Assembly: GCA_964498125.1 (NCBI GenBank)
Contig: CAZCGE010000146.1
Span: 1 to 31,394 of the forward strand
Origin: CAMDBL01 sp964498125
GTDB lineage: Bacteria > Pseudomonadota > Alphaproteobacteria > Rhizobiales > Hyphomicrobiaceae
Reading direction: 5' to 3'
Length of the DNA: 31,394 nucleotides
Part shown: in pieces, positions 25,213 through 31,394 of the stretch
How positions within the stretch are numbered: position 1 is the first letter of the stretch
How the letters are laid out: every line of letters starts with the position of its first letter
The notes under the pieces: model-generated
The model's database searches: none
What the model was told of the DNA's origin: nothing
The model's input: the letters and a program-made list of their open reading frames with translations, nothing else
Position numbers and translations under genes: made by a program

Positions 25213-25563
25213 ATGCCCCGCACGATCACCCGCGATAAGCTTCAGGTCAGCTTGACCAAGGCGCCAGCGCCTGTGCTGCTCGAGGCCCTGCCCGCTAAAT
25301 ACTATCTGGATGGCCATCTGCCCGGCGCGCTCCACTTTCCGCACGATCGTGCTCGCACCCTGGCACCGGTGCTCGTTGCCGACAAACTGGCCGCGATTGT
25401 CGTCTACTGCGCATCCGACACGTGCCAGAACTCGCACATCGCCGCCGCCACGCTCGAGGCCGTCGGCTACTCGAACGTGCGTGTCTACACCGGCGGTAAG
25501 AAGGACTGGATCGAGGCGGGTCTCTCCGTTGTGAAAGGCGGCGACGTCCAATTGGCGGCGTAA
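25213..25563 (+). CDS. Rhodanese-like domain protein
   Basis: A single-domain rhodanese of 116 residues. HLPGALHFPH (35-44) is the standard substrate-entry motif. The active-site loop is YCASDTCQNSHIAA with catalytic Cys66 and a second Cys71 at the loop end, and the domain closes with GYSNVRVYTGGKKDWIEAGL. Such proteins carry sulfane sulfur as a persulfide. GGAGA lies about 7 bases before ATG 25213. It is divergent from marR and presumably controlled by it; MarR-rhodanese pairs are a recurring combination in proteobacteria. Its stop (TAA 25561-25563) is followed directly and in the same frame by the remnant described next. Confidence 0.93.
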   Translation: MPRTITRDKLQVSLTKAPAPVLLEALPAKYYLDGHLPGALHFPHDRARTLAPVLVADKLAAIVVYCASDTCQNSHIAAATLEAVGYSNVRVYTGGKKDWIEAGLSVVKGGDVQLAA

Positions 25564-25824
25564 GTCGAGACTGGATTAGCCAGACGGTTGCGAGCTGCCA
25601 TCGAAGTCGCCGAGGCCTTCGTCGCCCGCATGCCGAGCGACAAGGCTGGGCGGCTGTTTCTGAAAGACGGCAAGGTGGTCGAGCCCGATCCGGCCAACCT
25701 GTCGGCCTATGTCGAGCACCTGCCACGGCGGCGCGGCCACTGGCCGAGTTCGCCCGAGATCCAGCGCGCCATGATGGAGCGCTACGTGCAGCCGCCGGCC
25801 GGGGACGGCGAGCGGTCAGGTTAG
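25564..25824 (+). pseudogene. C-terminal remnant, probably of the same AbiEii-like gene
   Basis: An open frame of 86 codons without a convincing start (TTG at 25588 is the first candidate, with no ribosome site). It encodes a coherent coding-like sequence including AEAFVARMPSDKAGRLFLKDG and RRGHWPSSPEIQRAMMERY. This pattern recalls the C-terminal end of alphaproteobacterial AbiEii-type nucleotidyltransferases. Together with the N-terminal remnant at 24495-24569 it would mark a toxin gene whose middle was replaced by the marR-rhodanese pair. Alternatively it is an independent small gene of unknown function. Confidence 0.45.
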
Positions 25825-25998
25825 CGGCCAACCGGGCTCGGGCTGACAGCGGCATCAGCAGTCGAGCCGGCGCGTCCCCCTTTCGCCGGATCAGCGACGG
25901 CGCTATATCAGCGCCAGCATCGCGCTGTAGCAGCTGGTCGGCCAAATGTGCCGTCCGGCCGCGACGCTATTGCGCCAGCCGGCTGGACATGGGGCCAC

Positions 25999-26274
25999 AT
26001 GACCGACGACATCGACATTCGCCGCCGGCGTGCGCTCTATCGCGCCCAGCACCGCGGCACTAAGGAGATGGATCTGGTGCTCGGTGGCTTCGCACTGGCG
26101 CGGCTGGCGGATATGCGCGACCCAGACCTGGCGTCGTTCGAGCGCCTGCTGGCGCTGCCCGATCCCGATATCGAAGCTTCGATTTATGCCCGCGAGGCGC
26201 TGGGCGAGACGGACCTGGCGCCGCTGATCGCCGTGATCCGCAGCTTCCACGGCCTCGAGGGACGTATGCCATGA
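25999..26274 (+). CDS. sdhE: Succinate dehydrogenase assembly factor 2 (SdhE/YgfY)
   Basis: A 91-residue protein of the SdhE family, which promotes covalent FAD attachment to SdhA. The family signature RGTKE (residues 19-23) in ALYRAQHRGTKEMDLVL is intact, followed by LASFERLLALPDPDI and the conserved C-terminal helix region. ATG 25999 was chosen because the longer frame from 25948 adds residues not seen in the family. It lies just upstream of mfd in the same direction, the common alphaproteobacterial arrangement, with a repeat-filled gap of 236 bases. Confidence 0.93.
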   Translation: MTDDIDIRRRRALYRAQHRGTKEMDLVLGGFALARLADMRDPDLASFERLLALPDPDIEASIYAREALGETDLAPLIAVIRSFHGLEGRMP

Positions 26275-26311
26275 GTGCTGACATAAGTGCCGCGGCAGTG
26301 CCACCTGCGCT

Positions 26312-26406
26312 CCCCTCCCCCTTGCGGGGAGGGGGCGGGGGTGAATGGCTGGCGTCGTTCCCGTTTCATCACCCCACCCCTAACCCCTCCCCGTCGAGGG
26401 GAGGGG
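26312..26406. repeat. Pair of identical-stem palindromes (REP/BIME-like) between sdhE and mfd
   Basis: Two hairpins use exactly the same 9-bp stem, CCCCTCCCC with GGGGAGGGG: one at 26312-26334 (loop CTTGC) and one at 26384-26406 (loop GTCGA). They are separated by about 50 bases. This is the layout of paired repetitive extragenic palindromes seen in many alphaproteobacteria. They could end or stabilise the sdhE transcript. Confidence 0.85.
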
Positions 26407-26510
26407 AATCCCACCGTGCTCGCGGCGGGTCCAGAGCACCAAAGTTAGCGGGGATGGAGAAGCACGCCATAACGGCGCGTCGGGGTGGGCGACGGCAGGA
26501 TGCCAACTGA

Positions 26511-29500
26511 ATGACCGTGACGGAACAGACAACGGCCGGCGACTTCGTCTTCTCGGGCGTGCCCGAAGGGCTCGATGCCATCGTGCTGTCGCGCCTGGCC
26601 GCGGAGGCTGGCACATCCGCCGGCGCCGGCGTCGTGCTGCACATCGCCCGCGACGACCGCCGGCTCGATGCGCTGGAAACCGCACTCGCCTTCTTTGCTC
26701 CGAAGACCAGGGTCATCGCGTTTCCGGCCTGGGACACGGTACCCTATGACCGCATCGGTCCGAGCCCGGAGATCGTCGCCAAGCGCATCACGGCGCTGGC
26801 CAAGCTCGCCATCGGCGGGCGGCGCGATCCGACCATCGTGCTGGCCACCGTCAACGCCGTGCTGCAGCGGGTGCCGCCGCGCGATTTCCTGCGCCACGCC
26901 GTCAAGCAGGTGGCGCCGGGCCAGCGCATGGATCTGAACCGGCTGACGCAGCGCCTGTCGCTGGCCGGCTACACGCGTTCGAGCACGGTCATGGAGCCCG
27001 GCGAATATGCCGTGCGCGGCGGCATTCTCGATCTCTACCCGCCCGGCCGATCCACGCCGGTGCGGCTGGATTTCTTCGGCGACACGCTGGAATCGATCAA
27101 GGCGTTCGATCCCGAGACCCAGCGCACGGCGCCCAAGGTCATCCAGAAGCTCTACATCCTGCCGATCACCGAGGTGGCGGCCGGGGAAGCCGCCGAGAAG
27201 CTGTTCCGTGCCCGCTACGTCGAGATGTTTGGCGGCGCCAAGGGCGATGATCCTCTCTACGAGGCGGTCAGCGCCGGCCGCCGCTATCCAGGCATGGAGC
27301 ACTGGCTGGGGCTGTTCCACGAGACGCTCGAGACGTTGTTCGACTATGTCGCGGGCGCGCCGGTGAGTTTCGATCATCTGGCCGAGGAGGCGGTCAAGCA
27401 GCGCTTCGAGCAGATCGGCGAGCACTACAAGGCGCGCGTCGATGCGCTGGAGGTGTCGGCGTTCGGCGCGCCCCCCTACAAGCCGGTGCCGCCCGACAGA
27501 ATGTTTCTCGACGGGCGATCCTGGGGCGCGGTGCTCGGGGATCGCATCGTGCGCCGCTTCACGCCGTTCGAACAGGCCGAAAGTGCGCGCGTGCGCTCGC
27601 TCGGTGGCCGGACGGGCCGCACCTTCGCCGCCGAGCGCGCTTCCGGCGACATCAACGTCTTCGATGCCGTCGTCACGCACGTGCGCAGGCTGCTAGGTGA
27701 CAATCGCCGCGCGGTGGTGGCGACCTGGACGCCGGGCGCGCGCGAGCGGCTGGCGGCGCTGCTGGCCGATCACGGCCTGAAGGATGTGCGCAAGGTCGAG
27801 AGCTGGGCCGAGGTGCTGGCCTTGCAGCCACGGATGACGGCGCTGGCCGTGCTCGGTGTCGAACAGGGTTTCGAGACGCCGGATTTCGCCATCATCGGCG
27901 AGCAGGATATCCTCGGCGACCGGATGGTGCGGCCGCGGCGCAAGGTCCGCCGCGCCGCCGATGTCCTGACCGAGGCGACCAGCCTGTCGGTCGGCGATTT
28001 CGTGGTGCATGCCGACCACGGCATCGGCCGCTTCGCCGGCCTGAAAACCATCACCGCGCTCGGCGCCAATCACGACTGCCTCGAGATCGAATATGCCGGC
28101 GGCGACAAGCTGTTCCTGCCGGTCGAGAACATCGAGTTGCTGACGCGCTTCGGCTCGGACGAGACGGGCGCCCAGCTCGATCGGCTCGGCGGCGCCGCCT
28201 GGCAGTCGCGCAAGGCCCGGCTGAAAAAGCGGCTGCGCGAGATCGCCGGCGAGTTGATCAAGATCGCGGCCTTGCGCCAATTGAAGGAAGCGCCGGTCGT
28301 CATGCCGCCGCAGGGTGACTTCGAGGAGTTCGTTGCCCGCTTCCCTTACGACGAGACGGAGGATCAGGCCGCCAGCATCGAGGCCGTGCTCGCCGATCTC
28401 GCCTCCGGCCGGCCGATGGACCGGCTGGTGTGCGGTGACGTTGGCTTCGGCAAGACCGAGGTGGCGCTGCGCGCCGCCTACGCCGCCGCTCTCAATGGAT
28501 TGCAGGTCGCCGTGGTGGTGCCGACGACGCTGCTCGCCCGGCAGCACTTCAAGACCTTCACCGACCGTTTCCAAGGGCTGCCGGTCAGGATCGCGCAGGC
28601 GTCCCGCCTGGTCGGCGCCAAGGAGCTGGCCGAGGTCAAGGACGGTCTCAAGAGCGGGCAGATCGACATCGTCATCGGCACCCACGCGCTGCTCGGCAAG
28701 GCCATCAACTTCGCGCGCCTTGGCCTGCTGGTGGTCGACGAGGAGCAGCACTTCGGTGTCACCCACAAGGAGCGTCTGAAGCAGATGCGCGAGGATGTGC
28801 ACGTGCTGACGCTGACGGCGACGCCGATCCCGCGCACGCTGCAGCTGGCGCTGACCGGCGTGCGCGAACTCTCCCTGATCACGACGCCGCCGGTCGATCG
28901 GCTGGCCGTGCGCACCTACATCTCGCCGTTCGACCCGGTGATCATCCGCGAGGCGCTGCGGCGCGAGCGCTACCGCGGCGGGCAGACCTTCTACGTCGTG
29001 CCGCGTATCGCCGATCTCGACGAGGTGGCCGAGTTCCTCGCCGAGGCGGTGCCGGAATTGAAACTGGCGCGCGCGCACGGCCAGCTCGCCGCCTCCGAGC
29101 TCGAGGACGTCATGACCGCCTTCTACGAGGGCCATTACGACGTGCTGCTGTCGACGGCCATCGTGGAATCTGGCCTGGATGTGCCCAACGCCAACACGCT
29201 GGTCGTGCACCGCGGCGATATGTTCGGGCTGGCGCAGCTCTATCAGCTGCGCGGCCGCGTCGGCCGTTCCAAGACGCGCGCCTATGCCTACATCACAATG
29301 CCACCGAACCAGAAGCTGACGGAGGGCGCCGAGAAGCGTCTGAAGGTCTTGCAATCGCTCGACACGCTGGGCGCCGGCTTCTCGCTCGCCTCGCACGATC
29401 TCGACATCAGGGGTGCGGGCAACCTGCTCGGCGAGGAGCAGTCGGGGCATATCCGCGAGGTCGGCTTCGAGCTGTACCAGTCCATGCTCGAGGAGGCGGT

Positions 29501-30008
29501 CGCGAACCTGCGCGGCGGCGATCTGGGCGAGGGCCGCGACACCTGGTCGCCGCAGATTTCTCTCGGCACGTCGGTGCTGATCCCGGAGACCTATGTCGGG
29601 GATCTGCAACTCAGACTGGGTCTATACAGACGATTGTCGTCCTTAGAGCGCCGGCCCGACATCGACGCCTTCGCCGCCGAGCTGACCGATCGCTTCGGCG
29701 AGATGCCGGAGGAGGTGCGCGCCCTGCTCGACGTCATGGAGATCAAGGGGCTGTGCCGGCAGGCCGCCATCGCCTCGATCGATGCCGGCACCAAAGGCGC
29801 GCTGATCGGCTTCCACAAGAATGCCTATCCCAATCCGGAAGGCCTTGTGCAGATCGTCACGCGCTCGCGCGGGCTTTTCAAGGTGCAGCCCGACCGGAAA
29901 CTGGTATTCAAGGCGGACTGGGATTTACCCGAGAAGCGCCTGAAGGGCGTGCGCGCGCTGGTCGCGGAGTTGGCCGAACTGGCCGGCAAGGGCAGGAAGG
30001 CGGCGTGA
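26511..30008 (+). CDS. mfd: Transcription-repair coupling factor
   Basis: A 1165-residue DNA translocase that removes stalled RNA polymerase and recruits UvrA. In order it has an N-terminal UvrB-like region, the RNA-polymerase-interacting domain (about 490-560, GDFVVHADHGIGRFAGL), a RecG-like motor with Walker A GDVGFGKTE (642-650), DEEQ (743-746), TATPIPRTLQLAL and QLRGRVGRSKTRAYAYI, the TRG motif, and a C-terminal UvrA-masking domain. Length is normal. ATG 26511 follows a CAGGA site. The last 42 codons have a diverged counterpart at 31081-31197, with a kinase-like gene between. The stop is followed immediately by GGGGAGGGGAATCCC, a half-copy of the palindrome found upstream of the gene. Confidence 0.98.
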   Translation: MTVTEQTTAGDFVFSGVPEGLDAIVLSRLAAEAGTSAGAGVVLHIARDDRRLDALETALAFFAPKTRVIAFPAWDTVPYDRIGPSPEIVAKRITALAKLAIGGRRDPTIVLATVNAVLQRVPPRDFLRHAVKQVAPGQRMDLNRLTQRLSLAGYTRSSTVMEPGEYAVRGGILDLYPPGRSTPVRLDFFGDTLESIKAFDPETQRTAPKVIQKLYILPITEVAAGEAAEKLFRARYVEMFGGAKGDDPLYEAVSAGRRYPGMEHWLGLFHETLETLFDYVAGAPVSFDHLAEEAVKQRFEQIGEHYKARVDALEVSAFGAPPYKPVPPDRMFLDGRSWGAVLGDRIVRRFTPFEQAESARVRSLGGRTGRTFAAERASGDINVFDAVVTHVRRLLGDNRRAVVATWTPGARERLAALLADHGLKDVRKVESWAEVLALQPRMTALAVLGVEQGFETPDFAIIGEQDILGDRMVRPRRKVRRAADVLTEATSLSVGDFVVHADHGIGRFAGLKTITALGANHDCLEIEYAGGDKLFLPVENIELLTRFGSDETGAQLDRLGGAAWQSRKARLKKRLREIAGELIKIAALRQLKEAPVVMPPQGDFEEFVARFPYDETEDQAASIEAVLADLASGRPMDRLVCGDVGFGKTEVALRAAYAAALNGLQVAVVVPTTLLARQHFKTFTDRFQGLPVRIAQASRLVGAKELAEVKDGLKSGQIDIVIGTHALLGKAINFARLGLLVVDEEQHFGVTHKERLKQMREDVHVLTLTATPIPRTLQLALTGVRELSLITTPPVDRLAVRTYISPFDPVIIREALRRERYRGGQTFYVVPRIADLDEVAEFLAEAVPELKLARAHGQLAASELEDVMTAFYEGHYDVLLSTAIVESGLDVPNANTLVVHRGDMFGLAQLYQLRGRVGRSKTRAYAYITMPPNQKLTEGAEKRLKVLQSLDTLGAGFSLASHDLDIRGAGNLLGEEQSGHIREVGFELYQSMLEEAVANLRGGDLGEGRDTWSPQISLGTSVLIPETYVGDLQLRLGLYRRLSSLERRPDIDAFAAELTDRFGEMPEEVRALLDVMEIKGLCRQAAIASIDAGTKGALIGFHKNAYPNPEGLVQIVTRSRGLFKVQPDRKLVFKADWDLPEKRLKGVRALVAELAELAGKGRKAA

Positions 30009-30118
30009 GGGGGAGGGGAATCCCGCCGCTGATTCAAGTCAGCCGGAAAGGGCTCGAGCGACAATCTTGCCATTGGAGCCAATGCCCGGGCTTCTCGTCA
30101 AAACAAGAATTGCTGGGC

Positions 30119-30946
30119 TCAGACGCCAGAAATGGGCGCGAGGCGGTGGACCTTGTTCTCGACGTCCTGGACGCCTTCGATTTGACGGATCTTAGCGACC
30201 ACGCTGGCGAGGTCGCCGCCTTGGCCGATGGCGCCGCTCAACGTCACCTTGCCGGCGGTAACGGCAATCTCGAGGTCGTTGCCGAAAGTCCTTTCAGACA
30301 TCAGCGCGTCCATCACAGTGCGGGCTCGCGTCTGGATCAGCTTGTCGGCCAGAGCGGCCCGAGACTCCTTGCTCTCTTGAAACACCGGATCGTCGGCGAG
30401 CAACCGCACCATTCTCACGCAGGTGTCGACCGGAACGCAGCCGGTGTTCAGCACAACATGGTAAAGTTGCGGATTCTCCCAGTTGACACCGAAGAAACCT
30501 CGCATGATCCGCGCATGAGCAGCGTCGTTTTGTTCGATCTCGACGCGGGCCTGGCTCGCATTCTTGAGTTCCATTCGCTCCATGATCACCCGCTCGCGGA
30601 AGGGCATGGGGGCACACACGCGCACGCGCAGCACGTGCGGCACGGATCGCAAGACCGCAACCGCACCCCAGCCCCGGATGACGACATTGCCGTCTCGGGC
30701 GAACTCGATGATTTCCTCGGCCGTGTACTGAGACAGCTTCTCCTTGTCGATTTTCCATCGCTCCAGAACCGACGCGCTGCCTTCGAGATAACGATGGACG
30801 GCGCTCTCCTGGACGCCAAGTCGCGCGGCGAGGTCGTGCTCGACCAACTCGCTGTGGATGACCTTGAGGCCCAGTGAATCAGCAAGGCCCTGCGCGACAT
30901 CCTTGCCGAGCGTGCCCATTTCACGGGTCATTGCGATTGCAACCAT
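30119..30946 (-). CDS. Cytidylate kinase-like protein with C-terminal BON domain
   Basis: A 275-residue two-domain protein. The N-terminal part (1 to about 200) matches the cytidylate-kinase-like family: it opens IAMTREMGTLGKDVA, a modified P-loop, and has LVEHDLAARLGV, VVIRGWGA (88-95) and LYHVVLNTG (161-169). The C-terminal part (about 204-268) is a BON domain with AVTAGKVTLSGAIG and VAKIRQIEGVQDVENKV; BON domains usually bind membranes or lipids. Function is unknown; nucleotide binding is likely and the true substrate uncertain. ATG 30946 has a strong AGGAGG site 7 bases upstream. It lies on the strand opposite mfd, between the mfd stop and the orphan mfd tail, so it was probably acquired in one event with that tail. 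Confidence 0.85.
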   Translation of the reverse strand: MVAIAMTREMGTLGKDVAQGLADSLGLKVIHSELVEHDLAARLGVQESAVHRYLEGSASVLERWKIDKEKLSQYTAEEIIEFARDGNVVIRGWGAVAVLRSVPHVLRVRVCAPMPFRERVIMERMELKNASQARVEIEQNDAAHARIMRGFFGVNWENPQLYHVVLNTGCVPVDTCVRMVRLLADDPVFQESKESRAALADKLIQTRARTVMDALMSERTFGNDLEIAVTAGKVTLSGAIGQGGDLASVVAKIRQIEGVQDVENKVHRLAPISGV

Positions 30947-31080
30947 GACGCACCTCCTGGACGAAGACCTGCGTCCGGCACGCCTGCCGATTCCTGCTCA
31001 GCCTGCGAAGCTGCCGGTCGCGCAACGTCGAGATAGTGTGCCTAGCGGCGCCTGAGCGCAAGACCGTTTTGCCAGACCGT

Positions 31081-31197
31081 GTGCAGCCCGACCAGAAACT
31101 GGTGTTCAAGGCGGACTGGGATCTGCCCGAGAAGCGCTTGAAGGGGGTGCGGGTGCTGGTCGCGGAGTTGGCGACCAGGGGCAAGAAGGTGGCGTGA
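31081..31197 (+). pseudogene. Orphan copy of the mfd 3' end
   Basis: These 117 bases match the last 126 bases of mfd (29883-30008). The first 93 aligned positions differ at 8, and 6 of the 8 are synonymous; the other two change Arg to Gln and Ala to Val. Three codons are then missing near the end. The reading frame is intact to its TGA (31195-31197). There is no start or upstream mfd sequence; the homology begins abruptly at GTGCAGCCCG. Confidence 0.9.
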
Positions 31198-31250
31198 CGG
31201 GCCAGGGCGCTCGCCCATACGCGCTAACTTTGGTCTGTTGGAGGGTGCAA

Positions 31251-31390
31251 CCTATCCTCTGCGTCCCCGGACAAGCGATCCGACCGCGAGGTCGGAACGC
31301 GATGATCCGGGGTCTTCACTCTTCTGAGATGGGGAAGGCCCCGGCTCTGCGCGGCCACCGCCGCTTCGGCCGGGGACGCAGATCGATAGG
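31251..31390. repeat. 140-bp palindromic element with nested hairpins
   Basis: The two ends are inverted copies: CCTATC + CTGCGTCCCCGG at 31251-31270 and the complement at 31370-31390, differing only by a 2-versus-3-base interruption. Inside are CCGACC/GGTCGG around a 4-base loop (near 31280-31295) and several CCGGGG/CCCCGG segments that can pair in alternative ways. Composition and motifs resemble the CCGGGG-type dispersed intergenic palindromes of Bradyrhizobium-like genomes. No gene is present from 31198 to the window end. Confidence 0.8.
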
Positions 31391-31394
31391 TAGC

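Noticed and set aside
27693..29609. A 638-codon minus-strand frame opposite mfd.
   Set aside because: Shadow frame of mfd with low-complexity His/Arg/Gln composition and no domain.
26438..31234. A 13-base inverted match (ACCAAAGTTAGCG at 26438-26450 and its complement at 31222-31234) on either side of mfd and its tail copy.
   Set aside because: In a 31-kb window several inverted 13-base matches are expected by chance, and no target duplication or recombinase accompanies it.

Overview
The window is GC-rich chromosomal DNA from an alphaproteobacterium. The evidence is the core gene order glmU-glmS-(SPOR protein)-DUF502-[recG reverse]-sdhE-mfd, the rpsA-sppA-ihfB-lapA block, the extended alphaproteobacterial-style ribosomal protein, and intergenic palindromes of a kind common in Hyphomicrobiales/Rhodospirillales. 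I cannot name the genus.

Layout. Positions 1-142 hold a 7-bp tandem repeat followed by a near-complementary one, then an SDR dehydrogenase gene (+). Positions 1097-7517 are a run of minus-strand genes: rplS, cmk, rpsA, sppA, ihfB, lapA and an ornithine cyclodeaminase-family gene. They cover translation, nucleotide metabolism, envelope proteolysis and nucleoid structure. Positions 7820-10339 carry malonyl-CoA decarboxylase and a membrane-anchored zinc peptidase. Positions 10447-17293 form an envelope block: glmU and glmS (UDP-GlcNAc synthesis) lie between two SPOR-domain proteins and are followed by a DUF502 membrane protein.

From about 17290 to the right end, conserved repair and metabolism genes (recG, sdhE, mfd) are separated by accessory insertions. 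These are: (a) a type IIL (MmeI-like) restriction-modification gene with a single-base frameshift and a GC-poor segment in its target-recognition region; (b) an unrecognised membrane protein; (c) a retropepsin-like protease with a small partner; (d) a small antitoxin-like gene followed by what look like the two ends of an AbiEii-type toxin gene, with a divergent marR/rhodanese pair between them; and (e) a cytidylate-kinase-like/BON gene.

The most unusual observation is that two of these insertions are bounded by an orphan, diverged copy of the 3' end of the neighbouring core gene: a recG tail at 21144-21182 and an mfd tail at 31081-31197. In both copies most differences are synonymous. They therefore look like remnants of functional orthologous genes brought in with foreign DNA, not decayed tandem duplications. 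The recG-mfd neighbourhood appears to be an insertion hot spot. No tRNA, rRNA, CRISPR array, integrase or transposase was seen.
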